From positions 131,442 to 195,441 of the forward strand of contig NZ_KQ948566.1 of assembly GCF_001514125.1 (NCBI RefSeq): a stretch of 64,000 nt of DNA, given 5' to 3'. The notes under the pieces are model-generated. The model was not told where the DNA came from and made no database searches. It saw nothing but the letters and a program-made list of their open reading frames with translations. Below, in pieces: positions 8,572 to 18,500 of this stretch. The position numbers were made by a program, and so were the translations under genes. Source of the DNA: Streptomyces longwoodensis (GTDB lineage: Bacteria; Actinomycetota; Actinomycetes; Streptomycetales; Streptomycetaceae). Each line of letters starts with the position of its first letter. The first letter of the stretch is position 1.

Positions 8572-10290
8572 ATGGCACCATCCGAAGCGGCCCTCGCCAC
8601 ACCGCACCCGGGCGCCGACGGCGCCGCGCCGCCCGCCGTCCTGGAGGCCGTCGGCGTCGGCAAACGCTTCGCGGGCGTGGTCGCGCTCGACGACGTCTCC
8701 CTGACCCTGCGCCGCGGCGAGATCCACGCCCTGGTCGGCGAGAACGGCGCCGGCAAGTCCACCCTGATCAAGGTCCTCACCGGCGTGCATCGGCCCGACA
8801 GCGGCGAGCTGCGCCTGGGCGGGGAGCCGGTGTCGTTCGCCAGGCCGCACGAGGCGCAGCAGGCGGGCGTGTCCACCATCTACCAGGAGGTCAACCTCGT
8901 CCCGATGATGAGCGTGGCGCGGAACATCTTCCTGGGCCGCGAGCCCCGGAACCGCCTGCGCCTGATCGACTTCCCCCGCATGCACCGGGAGGCGGCCGAC
9001 CTGCTGGCCGGCTTCGGTGTCACCGCGGACGTCCGCCGTCCGCTGAACACCCTGGGCGTGGGCACCCAGCAGATGGTGGCCCTGGCTCGGGCGGTCTCGG
9101 TGCAGGCCCGCGTGGTGGTGATGGACGAGCCGACCTCCGCGCTCGAACCGCGCGAGGTGGAGACCCTGTTCCGGGTCATCGAGGACCTGCACAGCCGGGA
9201 CATCGCCATCCTCTACGTCAGCCACCGCATGGACGAGCTGTACCGGATCTGCGAGCGGGTCACGGTGCTGCGCGACGGGCGGCTGGTGCACACCGGCGAC
9301 CTCGCCGGACTGGACCGCACCCAGCTGGTGTCGATGATGCTCGGGCGGGAGGTGTCCGAGGTGCGGCGGCACGGTGTCACCCAGTTCAGCGGCGCGCACG
9401 ACGCCGCCCGCGAACCGGTGCTCACCGCCCGGGGACTGAGCCGCCGTCACCTCCTGGACGAGGTGTCCCTGCAACTGCGTCCAGGTGAAGTCCTCGGTCT
9501 GGGTGGCCTGTTGGGCTCCGGGCGCACGGAGACCGCCAAGGCCCTGGCCGGTGCCCTGCCGCTGGACTCCGGCACGGTGACGGTGGGGGGCCGGGAGCTG
9601 CGCCGCCCCTCCCCCGCCGCGGCGATCCGGGCCGGCATCAGCCTGCTGAGCGAGGACCGCAAGGCCGAGGGCATCGTGCCCGGCCTGTCGGTGCGGGAGA
9701 ACATCGTGCTGGCCGCGATGCCCCGCCTGTCCCGGGCCGGTGTCGTCTCCCGCAAGCAGCAGGACCGCATCGTGCGGATCTTCATGGAGCGCCTGCGGAT
9801 CAAGGCGGCGGGGCCCGAGCAGAAGGTGGAGGAACTCTCCGGCGGCAACCAGCAGAAGGTGCTGCTGGCCCGGTGGCTGTGCCTGGAGCCCAAGGTGCTG
9901 CTGCTGGACGAGCCGACCCGGGGCATCGACGTCGGCGCCAAGGCGGAGGTGCAGGCTCTCATCGACGAACTGGCGCAGGAGGGGCTGGCCGTCCTGCTGA
10001 TCTCCTCGGACGTAGAGGAACTGGTGGAGGGCGCCGACCGAATGGTGGTGCTGCGCGGCGGCGCCGTGGCCGGTGAGCTGAGCGGCGACCTCGTCACCGA
10101 GGCCGACCTGCTCGGCGCCCTGGCCGCCCACCCGTCCGAGCCGCCGGCCCCGGCATCCGAGCCGGCCGTCTCCGAAACCCCCGCCTCGGAGCAACCCGCT
10201 TGCGAGCCACCTGCTTCGGGGCCACCCGCTTCCGAGCCACCCGCCGACGCGTCGCCGTCGGCGCCGCACGCAGACAAGGAGCAGCCATGA
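8572..10290 (+). CDS. Sugar ABC transporter ATP-binding protein with two ABC cassettes (RbsA/YtfR type)
   Basis: The 572-residue protein has two ATPase halves. The first has Walker A GENGAGKST, a degenerate signature (GTQQMVALARA) and Walker B VVMDEPTSAL. The second has the degenerate Walker A typical of this family (GLLGSGRTE), a canonical signature LSGGNQQKV and Walker B VLLLDEPTRGID. It energises the two permeases. Residues from about 520 on form an unusual tail of PPAS/PASE-type repeats rich in Pro, Ser and Glu, which RbsA proteins usually lack. The stop overlaps the next start (ATGA, 10287-10290), indicating translational coupling. Confidence 0.93.
   Translation: MAPSEAALATPHPGADGAAPPAVLEAVGVGKRFAGVVALDDVSLTLRRGEIHALVGENGAGKSTLIKVLTGVHRPDSGELRLGGEPVSFARPHEAQQAGVSTIYQEVNLVPMMSVARNIFLGREPRNRLRLIDFPRMHREAADLLAGFGVTADVRRPLNTLGVGTQQMVALARAVSVQARVVVMDEPTSALEPREVETLFRVIEDLHSRDIAILYVSHRMDELYRICERVTVLRDGRLVHTGDLAGLDRTQLVSMMLGREVSEVRRHGVTQFSGAHDAAREPVLTARGLSRRHLLDEVSLQLRPGEVLGLGGLLGSGRTETAKALAGALPLDSGTVTVGGRELRRPSPAAAIRAGISLLSEDRKAEGIVPGLSVRENIVLAAMPRLSRAGVVSRKQQDRIVRIFMERLRIKAAGPEQKVEELSGGNQQKVLLARWLCLEPKVLLLDEPTRGIDVGAKAEVQALIDELAQEGLAVLLISSDVEELVEGADRMVVLRGGAVAGELSGDLVTEADLLGALAAHPSEPPAPASEPAVSETPASEQPACEPPASGPPASEPPADASPSAPHADKEQP
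10130..10252 (+). repeat. Imperfect direct repeats encoding a Pro/Ser/Glu tail
   Basis: Degenerate 12-18 bp units (variants of GAGCCACCCGCTTCC) are repeated through the 3' end of the ATPase gene and encode PASEP/PPASG-like units. They are consistent with slippage expansion of a linker after the second nucleotide-binding domain. Confidence 0.6.
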
Positions 10291-11255
10291 CCCAGTTGTC
10301 CCCGGCACTGGGACGCCGCGCGGTCCGGCTCGCCGCGCCGGCCTGGTTCCAGAAGTACGGCGTCTACACCGCGGTGGCGGCGCTGCTCGTCTACAACGCC
10401 GCCTTCACCGACCACTTCCTGACCGCCGCGAACCTGCGCACCCAGCTGGTGCAGGTCGCCCCAGTCGTCATCGTGGCGCTCGGCATGGCGCTGGTCATCG
10501 GCACCGAGGGCGTGGACCTGTCGGTGGGCTCCACGATGGCGCTGGCCGCGGCGCTGCTGCCGCTCTACCTCGGATACGGCATCGTCCCGGCCCTGCTGGT
10601 GGCGCTGGTGGCCGGTGTCGTGGTCGGCGCGGTCAACGGCACCCTGGTCGCGGTGGTGGGCCTGCAACCCATCGTGGCGACCCTGGCGCTGTTCGTCGGC
10701 GGCCGGGGGCTCGCCCTGGTGATGGCCGACGGACAGCTCAAGCAGATCGAGAACGCGGACCTGCTGGCGCTGGGCAGCGGGGAGGTGCTGGGCGTCCCCG
10801 ACGTGGTGCTGATCGCCGGTGTGCTGGCCCTGGTGGTGGCCGGAGTGGTCCACCGCACCACCTTCGGCCGGCAGCTGGTCGCGGTGGGCGGCAACCGCGC
10901 CGCCGCCCGGCTCGCCGGACTGCCCGTCAGGCGGGTCCTCATCGGCGTCTACGTCCTGTGCGGCGTCCTCGCGGCCCTCGCCGGCGTGCTGGCCACCGCC
11001 CGGCTCACCGCGAGCGACCCCTCCGCGCTGGGCAACCTGATGGAGCTGTCCGCGATCACCGCGGTGGTGGTCGGCGGCACCCCGCTGACCGGCGGCTCGG
11101 TACGGGTGCTGGGCACCGTCACCGGAGCGCTGCTGATGCAGCTGCTGCGGGCCACGCTGGTCAAGCACGACCTGCCGGACTCCACCGCGCAGATGGCGCA
11201 GGCCGCCATCATCCTCATCGCCGTCTACGTCGCCCGGGAGCGTCGGTCCCGATGA
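10287..11255 (+). CDS. Sugar ABC transporter permease (YtfT-like)
   Basis: I start at ATG 10287, which overlaps the ATPase stop and has AAGGAG at 10276-10281. The 322-residue protein has about eight to ten membrane helices and the BPD_transp_2 signature: GMALVIGTEGVDLSVGSTMA near the N-terminal third and ITAVVVGGTPLTGGSVRVLG late in the chain. With the following permease it forms the membrane channel. Two different adjacent permeases match the YtfT-YjfF arrangement of the galactofuranose importer rather than the single permease of ribose systems. The stop overlaps the next start (11252-11255). Confidence 0.92.
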   Translation: MTQLSPALGRRAVRLAAPAWFQKYGVYTAVAALLVYNAAFTDHFLTAANLRTQLVQVAPVVIVALGMALVIGTEGVDLSVGSTMALAAALLPLYLGYGIVPALLVALVAGVVVGAVNGTLVAVVGLQPIVATLALFVGGRGLALVMADGQLKQIENADLLALGSGEVLGVPDVVLIAGVLALVVAGVVHRTTFGRQLVAVGGNRAAARLAGLPVRRVLIGVYVLCGVLAALAGVLATARLTASDPSALGNLMELSAITAVVVGGTPLTGGSVRVLGTVTGALLMQLLRATLVKHDLPDSTAQMAQAAIILIAVYVARERRSR

Positions 11256-12277
11256 AGTCACTCACCACTGCCCCGAACCCGTCGGCCCCGCCCCGGGTCC
11301 CGCAGGCCTCCGCTCCCTCCCCCACCGGCCGGGAGCGGATCGCCCCGCTGCTGCAGCGGCACGGCGCCTTCGCCGTGCTGGTGGCCCTCGTCCTGGTCTC
11401 CTCGTTCGTCTTCCCGTCCTTCGGCACCCTCGACAACGCCCAGAACGTCTCCGTACAGGCGTCCTTCATAGCCGTCGTCGCGCTGGGCATGACGCTGGTC
11501 ATCATCACCGGCGGCATCGACCTGTCGGTCGGCTCGGTGTTCGCCCTCGGCGGCGTCCTGGCCGCCTGGGCCTCGCAGTACGGCTTCTGGGCCGCGCTGC
11601 TGCTGCCGCTCGTCGTCTGCGGGGCCATCGGCACCCTGAACGGCCTGCTGATCGCCCGGGCCGGCATGGCGCCGTTCATCGTCACCCTGGCCACCCTGCT
11701 GGGCGCCCGGGGCCTGCTGCTCGCCCTCACCGACGAGGGCGCCACCACGTACCTGGTGCCGCGGGACTCGGCCTTCGCCGAGCTCGGCCAGGGCACGCTC
11801 GGCGGCTTCGGGTACCCCGTGCTCGTCGCGCTGGCGCTGTTCGCGGTGGGCGGGGTGGTGCTGCAGCGCACGTCGTTCGGGCAGTCGCTGTTCGCGGTGG
11901 GCGGCAGTGCCGACGCCGCGACCCTGATGGGGCTGCCGGTGGCCCGCACCCGGGTGCTGGTCTACCTGCTCAGCGGCCTGCTGGCCGGCTTCGCCGGCGC
12001 GCTCAACGCCGCCCGGCTGTCCTCCGGGGTGACGATCATCGGCTCGGGCATGGAGCTGGACGCCATCGCCGCGGTGGTCATCGGCGGCACGCTGCTGACC
12101 GGCGGGGCCGGCTCGGTCAGCGGCACCCTGTGGGGTGTGCTGCTGCTGGCGGTGATCCAGAACCTGATCAACCAGATAGGCTCGCTCAACTCGTCCTACC
12201 AGTCCGTGGTCAGCGGCGGCTTCCTCATCGTGGTGGTCGTGGCCCAGCGGTACCTTGCCCGGGCACGCCGCACCTGA
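11252..12277 (+). CDS. Sugar ABC transporter permease (YjfF-like)
   Basis: This 341-residue protein starts at ATG 11252, overlapping the previous stop by four bases. A 30-residue Pro/Ala-rich cytoplasmic head precedes about nine hydrophobic helices. The family signature is present twice in part: GMTLVIITGGIDLSVGSVFA and AIAAVVIGGTLLTGGAGSVS. It is the second permease of the heterodimer and resembles the preceding one. The gene is followed after 64 bp by the LacI regulator on the same strand. Confidence 0.92.
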   Translation: MKSLTTAPNPSAPPRVPQASAPSPTGRERIAPLLQRHGAFAVLVALVLVSSFVFPSFGTLDNAQNVSVQASFIAVVALGMTLVIITGGIDLSVGSVFALGGVLAAWASQYGFWAALLLPLVVCGAIGTLNGLLIARAGMAPFIVTLATLLGARGLLLALTDEGATTYLVPRDSAFAELGQGTLGGFGYPVLVALALFAVGGVVLQRTSFGQSLFAVGGSADAATLMGLPVARTRVLVYLLSGLLAGFAGALNAARLSSGVTIIGSGMELDAIAAVVIGGTLLTGGAGSVSGTLWGVLLLAVIQNLINQIGSLNSSYQSVVSGGFLIVVVVAQRYLARARRT

Positions 12278-12341
12278 TGACACACGCCGCAGCGCGGGAC
12301 CCGTCGCGGTCCTGCGCCCGGCCCGACAAGGAGGGAACGCC

Positions 12342-13358
12342 GTGGGCGTCAGCCTCAAAGACGTCGCGCAACGAGCGGGAGTCTCGGTCAAGACCGTCTC
12401 GAACGTCGTCAACGACTATCCGCACGTCACCCCCGCGATGCGGGCCCGCGTCCAGCAGGCGATCGACGAGCTCGGCTATCGCCCCAACCTCACCGCGCGC
12501 CACCTGCGCAAGGGCCGGACCGGGATCATCGCGCTCGCCGTCCCCGAGCTCGGCAACCCGTACTTCGCCGAGCTGGCCAGCGCGGTCATCGACGCGGCGG
12601 CCCGCCACCACTACACGGTGCTGCTGGACCACACCGCCGGTATGCGGGAGAAGGAGATGCTCGTCTGCCAGGGCTTCCAGACCCATGTGATCGACGGTCT
12701 GATCCTGTCCCCGATCGAGCTGGAGAACCAGGACCTGCACGGCCGCACCGACACCTCGCCGCTGGTCCTGCTCGGCGAGCGCGAGTACGACGCGCCCTAC
12801 GACCACATCGCGATCGACAACGTGGCGGCGGCGCGCAGCGCGGTGCGCCACCTGATCGCCATCGGGCGGCAGCGGATCGCCTTCCTCGGCGCCCGCGCGG
12901 AGAGCGCCCGTCAGCCGGCCCACCTGCGCCTGCGGGGCTGGCGGGAGGAGCTGTCCGCGGCCGGACTGCCGCACGACGACTCGCTGGTGGCCCCCACCGA
13001 CGGCTACGGCCGGGCGGACGGCGCCCAGGCCATGGCCACGCTGCTGGACCGCGGTGTGCGGCCCGACGCGGTCTTCGCGTACAACGACCTCCAGGCGATC
13101 GGCGCCATGCGGGTCCTGGGCGAGCGCGGGCTGCGCGTCCCGCAGGACGTCGCGGTGGTGGGCTTCGACGACATCGAGGAGAGCCGCTTCGGGGCGATCA
13201 CCCTGACCACGGTGGCGCCCGACAAGCAGGCCATCGCCCGTCAGGCGGTCAACTGCGTCATCTCCCGCCTGACCGACTCGGCCGAGGCCGAGCCACGGCG
13301 CCTGCGGCCGGGCCACGACCTGGTGGTACGCGAGTCGACCCTGGGCCGCCACCAGTAG
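12342..13358 (+). CDS. LacI-family transcriptional regulator of the sugar locus
   Basis: I start at GTG 12342 because AAGGAGGG (12328-12335) lies six bases upstream. The 338-residue protein opens with a textbook LacI helix-turn-helix and hinge (VSLKDVAQRAGVSVKTVSNV, hinge near RARVQQAIDELGYRPN). A periplasmic-binding-like effector domain follows, ending in VAVVGFDDIEESRF. It is the last gene of the importer run. Family knowledge says it represses until a sugar binds. The AACGTT palindromes upstream of the GH2 and GH31 genes are the likely operators; none was found immediately upstream of the importer genes. Confidence 0.92.
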   Translation: MGVSLKDVAQRAGVSVKTVSNVVNDYPHVTPAMRARVQQAIDELGYRPNLTARHLRKGRTGIIALAVPELGNPYFAELASAVIDAAARHHYTVLLDHTAGMREKEMLVCQGFQTHVIDGLILSPIELENQDLHGRTDTSPLVLLGEREYDAPYDHIAIDNVAAARSAVRHLIAIGRQRIAFLGARAESARQPAHLRLRGWREELSAAGLPHDDSLVAPTDGYGRADGAQAMATLLDRGVRPDAVFAYNDLQAIGAMRVLGERGLRVPQDVAVVGFDDIEESRFGAITLTTVAPDKQAIARQAVNCVISRLTDSAEAEPRRLRPGHDLVVRESTLGRHQ

Positions 13359-13389
13359 CCCTGGCCGGTAGCGGCAGCCCTCCGCCCGG

Positions 13390-14364
13390 TCACCCGGGTG
13401 CCGGGACGGGCCGGGGTGCCGGCCCGGTCCGGGTGCGGAAGGTGCGGCGGTAGGTGTCCGGGGGGACGCCGACGACGCGGTTGAAGTGGCGGCGCAGGGT
13501 GGTCGCGGTCCCCATGCCGGTGGCGGCGGCGATGCCGTCGATGCCGTCGTCGGTCTTCTCCAGCAGCTCCTGGGCGTGGCGGATGCGCTGGGCGAGCAGC
13601 CACTGCAGGGGGGTGGTGCCGGTGGCCGCCCGGAAGTGGCGGGTGAGGTGGCGCGAGCTCATGCCGGCCCGGCGGGCCAGGTCCTCCACCGTCAAGGGCT
13701 GGTCGAGGCGCTCGACGACCCAGGGGATGAGGGCGGTGAGCGGGTGGGCGTCGTGGTCGGGCACGGGCCGGGTGACGAACTGCGCCTGCCCGCCGGACCG
13801 GTGCGGGGGGACGACCAGGTTGCGGGCGACCGTGTTGGCCACGGCGGATCCGTGGTCGAGGCGCACCAGGTGCAGGCACAGGTCGAGCGACGCCGCCTTG
13901 CCCGCCGAGGTGAGGACCGTGCCGCCGTCCACGTACAGGACGCCCGGGTCGACCTCCACCCGCGGGTAGCGCGCCGCCAGCACGTCGGTGTGGGCCCAGT
14001 GGGTGGTGGCGCGCCTGCCGTCGAGCAGGCCCGCCGCGGCCAGGACGAAGGCGCCCGTGCACAGGGAGACCACCCGGGCGCCCGCGTCGTGGGCCGCGCG
14101 CACCGCCTCGACGAGGTCGCCGGGCGGGTCGGCGTCGACGTCCGCCCAGCCGGGGACGATCACGGTGTCCGCCGCCGCGAGCGCGTCGAGACCGCGGTCG
14201 GGCTCCACGTGGAAGCGTCCGACGCGCACCGCGTGCGGTCCGCAGACCGCGACGTCGTACCAGGGCCCGGTGACGGCCGCGGGGGCGGGCCCGAACACCT
14301 CCTCGGCCACGCCCAGTTCGAAGTGCAGCATCCCGTCCGTGACGGCCAGCGCTACCGAGGTCAT
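13390..14364 (-). CDS. GlxA-family regulator (DJ-1/PfpI plus AraC domains)
   Basis: I start at ATG 14364 (MTSVALAVTDGMLHFELGV, the usual family start), giving 324 residues. Residues 1-170 are a DJ-1/PfpI-like domain with the cysteine elbow VVSLCTGAFVLAAAGLLDGR. Residues 210-310 are an AraC double helix-turn-helix (DLARRAGMSSRHLTRHF, then GMGTATTLRRHFNRVVGVPPDTYR). A -10-like TACAAT lies seven bases upstream of the ATG, suggesting a leaderless message. It is divergent from the reductase at 14466, which is the obvious candidate target. Confidence 0.88.
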   Translation of the reverse strand: MTSVALAVTDGMLHFELGVAEEVFGPAPAAVTGPWYDVAVCGPHAVRVGRFHVEPDRGLDALAAADTVIVPGWADVDADPPGDLVEAVRAAHDAGARVVSLCTGAFVLAAAGLLDGRRATTHWAHTDVLAARYPRVEVDPGVLYVDGGTVLTSAGKAASLDLCLHLVRLDHGSAVANTVARNLVVPPHRSGGQAQFVTRPVPDHDAHPLTALIPWVVERLDQPLTVEDLARRAGMSSRHLTRHFRAATGTTPLQWLLAQRIRHAQELLEKTDDGIDGIAAATGMGTATTLRRHFNRVVGVPPDTYRRTFRTRTGPAPRPVPAPG

Positions 14365-14383
14365 GTCCGTAATTGTACGGGGC

Positions 14384-14399
14384 GTGTCGTTCCTGACAC
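14384..14399. promoter_or_regulatory. Inverted repeat GTGTC-N6-GACAC in the GlxA/reductase divergent region
   Basis: The arms are 14384-14388 and 14395-14399. The site lies about 20 bp upstream of the regulator start and 67 bp upstream of the reductase start, at the -35 position of the leaderless GlxA promoter. It may be a regulator site; the binder is not known. Confidence 0.4.
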
Positions 14400-14465
14400 T
14401 CACGGCGGACGGGCACCGCTGACCAGGATGGATCCCGTTGATCGGCGCGAGGTACGGGAGCGGAC

Positions 14466-15509
14466 GTGGCAGTGGGACAGACGGTGACGGTGTACGGGGC
14501 GTACGGGCACACCGGCCGGTTCGTGGTGGCGCACCTGCGCGAACGGGGGTTCGTGCCGGTCCTCGCCGGACGTGACGCGGGCCGGCTGGAGGCCCTGGCG
14601 GCCGAGCACCCCGGCCTGGAGGTCCGTCCCGCTGCGGTCGACGACCCGTCCTCCCTGGACGACGCCCTCGCCGGCGCGGCGGCCGTCGTCAACTGTGCGG
14701 GCCCGTTCGCCACCACGGCGGCCCCCGTGATCGAGGCCGCCCTGCGCGCGCGGATCCCGTACGTGGACGTGGCGGCGGAGATCGAGGCGAACGACGACAC
14801 GTTCACGCGCTACACGGACCGGGCCCGGCGGGCGGGAGCGGTCGTCGTCCCCGCGATGGCCTTCTACGGCGGACTCGGTGACCTCCTGGCCACCGCCGCG
14901 ACGGGCGACTGGACCGCCGCCGACGAGGCGCACATCGCCTACGGCCTCAGCGGCTGGGCGCCCACCCGGGGCACGCGCCTCGCGGGCCGGGTCTCCGCCG
15001 AGCGGCGCGGTGGCCGCCGCGTGCGCTTCACGGACGGCCGACTCCAGTACCACGACGACGAGTTGTCCACGGTGGTGTGGCCCTTCCCCGAGCCCGTGGG
15101 CTCCCGGCCCGTCGTCAGCGAGTTCACCATGGCCGACGTCGTCACCCTCCCCAGCCACCTGGCCGTTCCTGAGGTGCGCACGTACATGACGACCGAAGCG
15201 GCCGCCGGCGTGGCGAGCCCGGACACCCCGGCCCCCACCCCGGTCGACCAACGCGGCCGCTCCGCGCAGACGTTCGTCGTCGACGTCGTCGTACGCCGCG
15301 GAAGCGCCGAACGCCGCGCCGTCGCCCGCGGCCAGGACATCTACGCCGTCACCGCACCCCTCGCCGTGGAAGCGGTCGACCGCGTCCTCACCGGCCGCAC
15401 CCGCACGACCGGCGTCGCGTCGGCGGGCGCCCTGTTCGACGCCCCCGACTTCCTCGACTCACTGGCACCGCACATCGCGTGGGAGCTGCTCCCGGCCACC
15501 GGATCGTAG
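14466..15509 (+). CDS. Saccharopine-dehydrogenase-like NAD(P)-binding reductase
   Basis: This 347-residue protein begins with a Rossmann motif (VTVYGAYGHTGRFVVAHLRERG) and continues with VVNCAGPFATTAAPVIEAA, typical of the saccharopine dehydrogenase/trans-acting enoyl reductase superfamily. GGGAG (14456-14460) precedes GTG 14466; a second GTG at 14472 is possible. True lysine-pathway enzymes are longer, so this is one of the many family members of unknown substrate. It converges on the GH31 gene with a shared terminator hairpin. Confidence 0.8.
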   Translation: MAVGQTVTVYGAYGHTGRFVVAHLRERGFVPVLAGRDAGRLEALAAEHPGLEVRPAAVDDPSSLDDALAGAAAVVNCAGPFATTAAPVIEAALRARIPYVDVAAEIEANDDTFTRYTDRARRAGAVVVPAMAFYGGLGDLLATAATGDWTAADEAHIAYGLSGWAPTRGTRLAGRVSAERRGGRRVRFTDGRLQYHDDELSTVVWPFPEPVGSRPVVSEFTMADVVTLPSHLAVPEVRTYMTTEAAAGVASPDTPAPTPVDQRGRSAQTFVVDVVVRRGSAERRAVARGQDIYAVTAPLAVEAVDRVLTGRTRTTGVASAGALFDAPDFLDSLAPHIAWELLPATGS

Positions 15510-15532
15510 AGGTACGTGTCGGCACGGCAAAA

Positions 15533-15568
15533 GGGTGCCCCGGCCCGGGAGTCCGGACCGGGGCACCC
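15533..15568. terminator. Bidirectional terminator hairpin
   Basis: GGGTGCCCCGG (15533-15543) is perfectly complementary to CCGGGGCACCC (15558-15568), an 11-bp GC-rich stem between the convergent reductase and GH31 genes. Confidence 0.8.
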
Positions 15569-15586
15569 CGCCCGTCGAGGACCTGG

Positions 15587-18500
15587 CTAGCGGTACATGA
15601 CCGTCGTCGCCGTGCGCACGCTGCGCGCCGGCAGTGTCACGCTGAGGGTGTGCGTGTCGGCGTTCCACTGCCAGGCGGTCGCCGCCGCCGCGGCGCCGCT
15701 CAGCGTGACGCGGTCCGGCTTCGTGTCCACGCCGCGGAAGGACACGGTCCATGCGCGCCGGCTCACCTGGCCCTTGAAGGATCCCTTGGCGGGGTCGATC
15801 GTCAGCAGGTGGGCGCCGTGGTGCTCGGTGTAGCGCAGTCGCGTGGTCGCCGCCCGCTGCGGGGCGGGGCTGACGCCGTCGTCCTCGTAGAGGGAGAAGG
15901 AGCCGGAGGCTCCCGCCGTGACGGTGACGGCGACCTTGTCCAGCGGGTGCCGGGCGTCACTGGACACGTTCTCGGCCCGCGTGGTGACGACGGAGCCGGC
16001 CCGGACGAAGACCGGCATGGTGTCCAGGGTCGTGGCGACGTCGTGACTGGCGCCGCCCGCGGGTGCGGTGTACGTGCGTCCGGTGAAGTAGTCCGTCCAC
16101 TGCCCCGGCGGGAACCAGACCGACGTCGTCGTGCTGGTGCCGGGCGTGGTGACCGGCGCGACCAGCATGTCGGGGCCGTACAGGTACTCGGTGCCCGCCT
16201 TGCTGTAGGCGCCCTCCTCCTCCGGGTACTGCAGGTACAGCGGCCGGACGATCGGGACTCCGGTGGCCGTGGCCTGCTGGGCCAGGGTGTAGGTGTACGG
16301 CACCAGCGACTCCCGGAGCCGCAGGAACTTCTCGGCGGACGCCTCCGCCTCGGGGCCGTACTGCCAGGGCAGCCGGTCGCTGTGGTTGCTGTGCAGTCGG
16401 TCGACCGGCTGGAACGTGCCGAACTGCACCCAGCGTGCGTACAGGTCGTCGGGCAGCTTGGTGGTGCGGTGGGTCTGGCCGCCGGAGGTGTACGTCTCCG
16501 CCCCGGGGATGCCGTAGCCGTCGTTGTGGCCGCCGATGTCGTGGCTGACGGCGGCCATGCCGGTGGCGGCGGACTCACCCGGTGTGTAGCCGACCTCGGC
16601 GCGCAGGGTGCCCCAGTTGGAGGTGGTGTCCCCCGTGAAGTGCAGCGTGCTCCGCTTGTCGGCCCAGGGCCCGGTGGGCAGGCCCACTCCCCCGCTGTAG
16701 CCGCCCGCCTGGAGGGAGCCGTAGGCGCGGGAGAGGACGAAGCCCCGCTCGCTGGTCTCGGCGGTGAGGTCGGCGTACTGCTGGTTGATCCAGGCGTCCG
16801 GGGTGACGCCGGCCCGCGAGGACCGCGAGGTGTCGCAGCACCAGTCCAGCCACCAGAAGTCGTTGCCCGCCCGGTCCATCGGCCGGTGCAGGTCGAGGTA
16901 GGCGGCGAGCTGGTCGGGGTCGCCGAAGTCGAAGGTGTAGCAGTCCGCGCCGCCCGCCGATCCGCAACCGCCCTTGCGCAGCTTGCCCTTGGCGGTGGCC
17001 TGCGCCTTCGCGAACTGCGGGTCGTCGCCCAGGATGCTGGGGTGCACGTTCAGCGTGTTGTGCAGGCCCTGACCGGCCGACCAGTCGAAGAAGCCCTTCG
17101 GATCGGGGTACTTGGCCGGGTCGAAGTTCCAGCCGGACCAGGTGTTCGGTGCCTTGAAGTCGGTGTCGGTGACGAGGACGTCGAGGGGCACGCCCGCCGC
17201 GCGGAACGCGGGCAGGATCGTGTTCCGGTAGTCGCTCGCCGTGCGGTCGATGTACTCGGAGTACCAGACGCCGTACGCCCACCGGGGCAGCAACTGAGGC
17301 GGACCGGTCAGCGTGGCGAGGTCGGACAGGCCCCGCTGGTAGTCGTGGCCGTAGCCGAAGAGGTAGCCGTCCTGGTAGGGCTGCCCGCCGTGGGCGGGGC
17401 GGGTGGACGTCTTCCGGGTGGCGGGGTCGTGGACGGCCGAGGCGGTGTCGTCGAGCAGGTACCAGCCGTCGCGGTGCAGCAGGCCGGGCGTGGTCCAGGG
17501 GACGGGCTCGCTGTCGCCGTTGAGTCCGTCGAGGCTGCGCCGGTAGCCGCCGAGGGCGAGGTGCGGCGCGGGGGCGGGCGCCTGCCGGTCGGCGAGCGCC
17601 AGGCTGTCGACGTTGACGTGGCAGCTGGTGGCGTCGGGGCAGCCCAGGGCGACGCTGTCCGTGCCCGCCTTGAGCTGCACGGGCAGCGAGGCCGTCGCCC
17701 AGGAGTCCCAGGTGTCCGTCGGGGGCAGCGACAGGGTGGTGTCGGTGCCGCCCTGGGTGGTGACCCGCACGGTGCGCGCCTGGTGCAGCCCGTCGCCGCC
17801 GGTGCCGTTGGCGTAGCGCAGGTGCAGCAGGTACGTGCCGTCCGCGGGTACGCCCGCGATGCGGTCGGTGATGCCGGCCCCCTGGTTGAGCTCGGCGGTG
17901 AAGCCGTAGCCGGTGTGGCCCTTGTGGTCGGTGGCGATGCCCGCGGAGCCCGCCAGGAGGGCGTCCTCGGCCTCGCAGCTGGTGCCGAACCGGCAGCCGG
18001 GCAGGGCGCTGTCGGCCCGGGACGGGTAGGCGGCCCCTGATCCGAGGAGGGCCACGCTGTCGACGTTGACGCTGCCGGAGTCGGCCGCCGTGCGGTGCAG
18101 GGTCACCGTGTGGGGACCGGCGCCGAGGGACAGCGGCAGCCGGGCCACTCCCCAGGTGTTCCAGTCCTTCGTCTCGGGGAGGCTGAACGTCCGGTCCGCG
18201 CCGCCGTCCACGCTCAGGCTGAGCGTCCGGGTCTCGTGACGGCCGTCGCTTCCCGCGGAGTTGGCGTACCGCACGGCGAAGTCGTACGTGCCCGCGGTCG
18301 TCGTCCGTACGTCGGTGGACAGGGAGTTGTTGTCGACCTCGAACCCGGCCAGGAAGCCCTTCCCGGTGAACCCGCCGTGGTCCGCGGCGAGTCCGGGCCC
18401 GTCGTAGCGCTGGTCCTCCGCCTCGCACAGGGCACCGGGCGCGCAGGCGCGGTACTGCCAGGGAGCCGCCACCACCGGCTGCTGCCCCGCCTTGAGGCTC

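Noticed and set aside
6733..10308. A 1,191-codon minus-strand frame opposite the importer genes
   Set aside because: It spans the ends of several real genes and has shadow-type composition.
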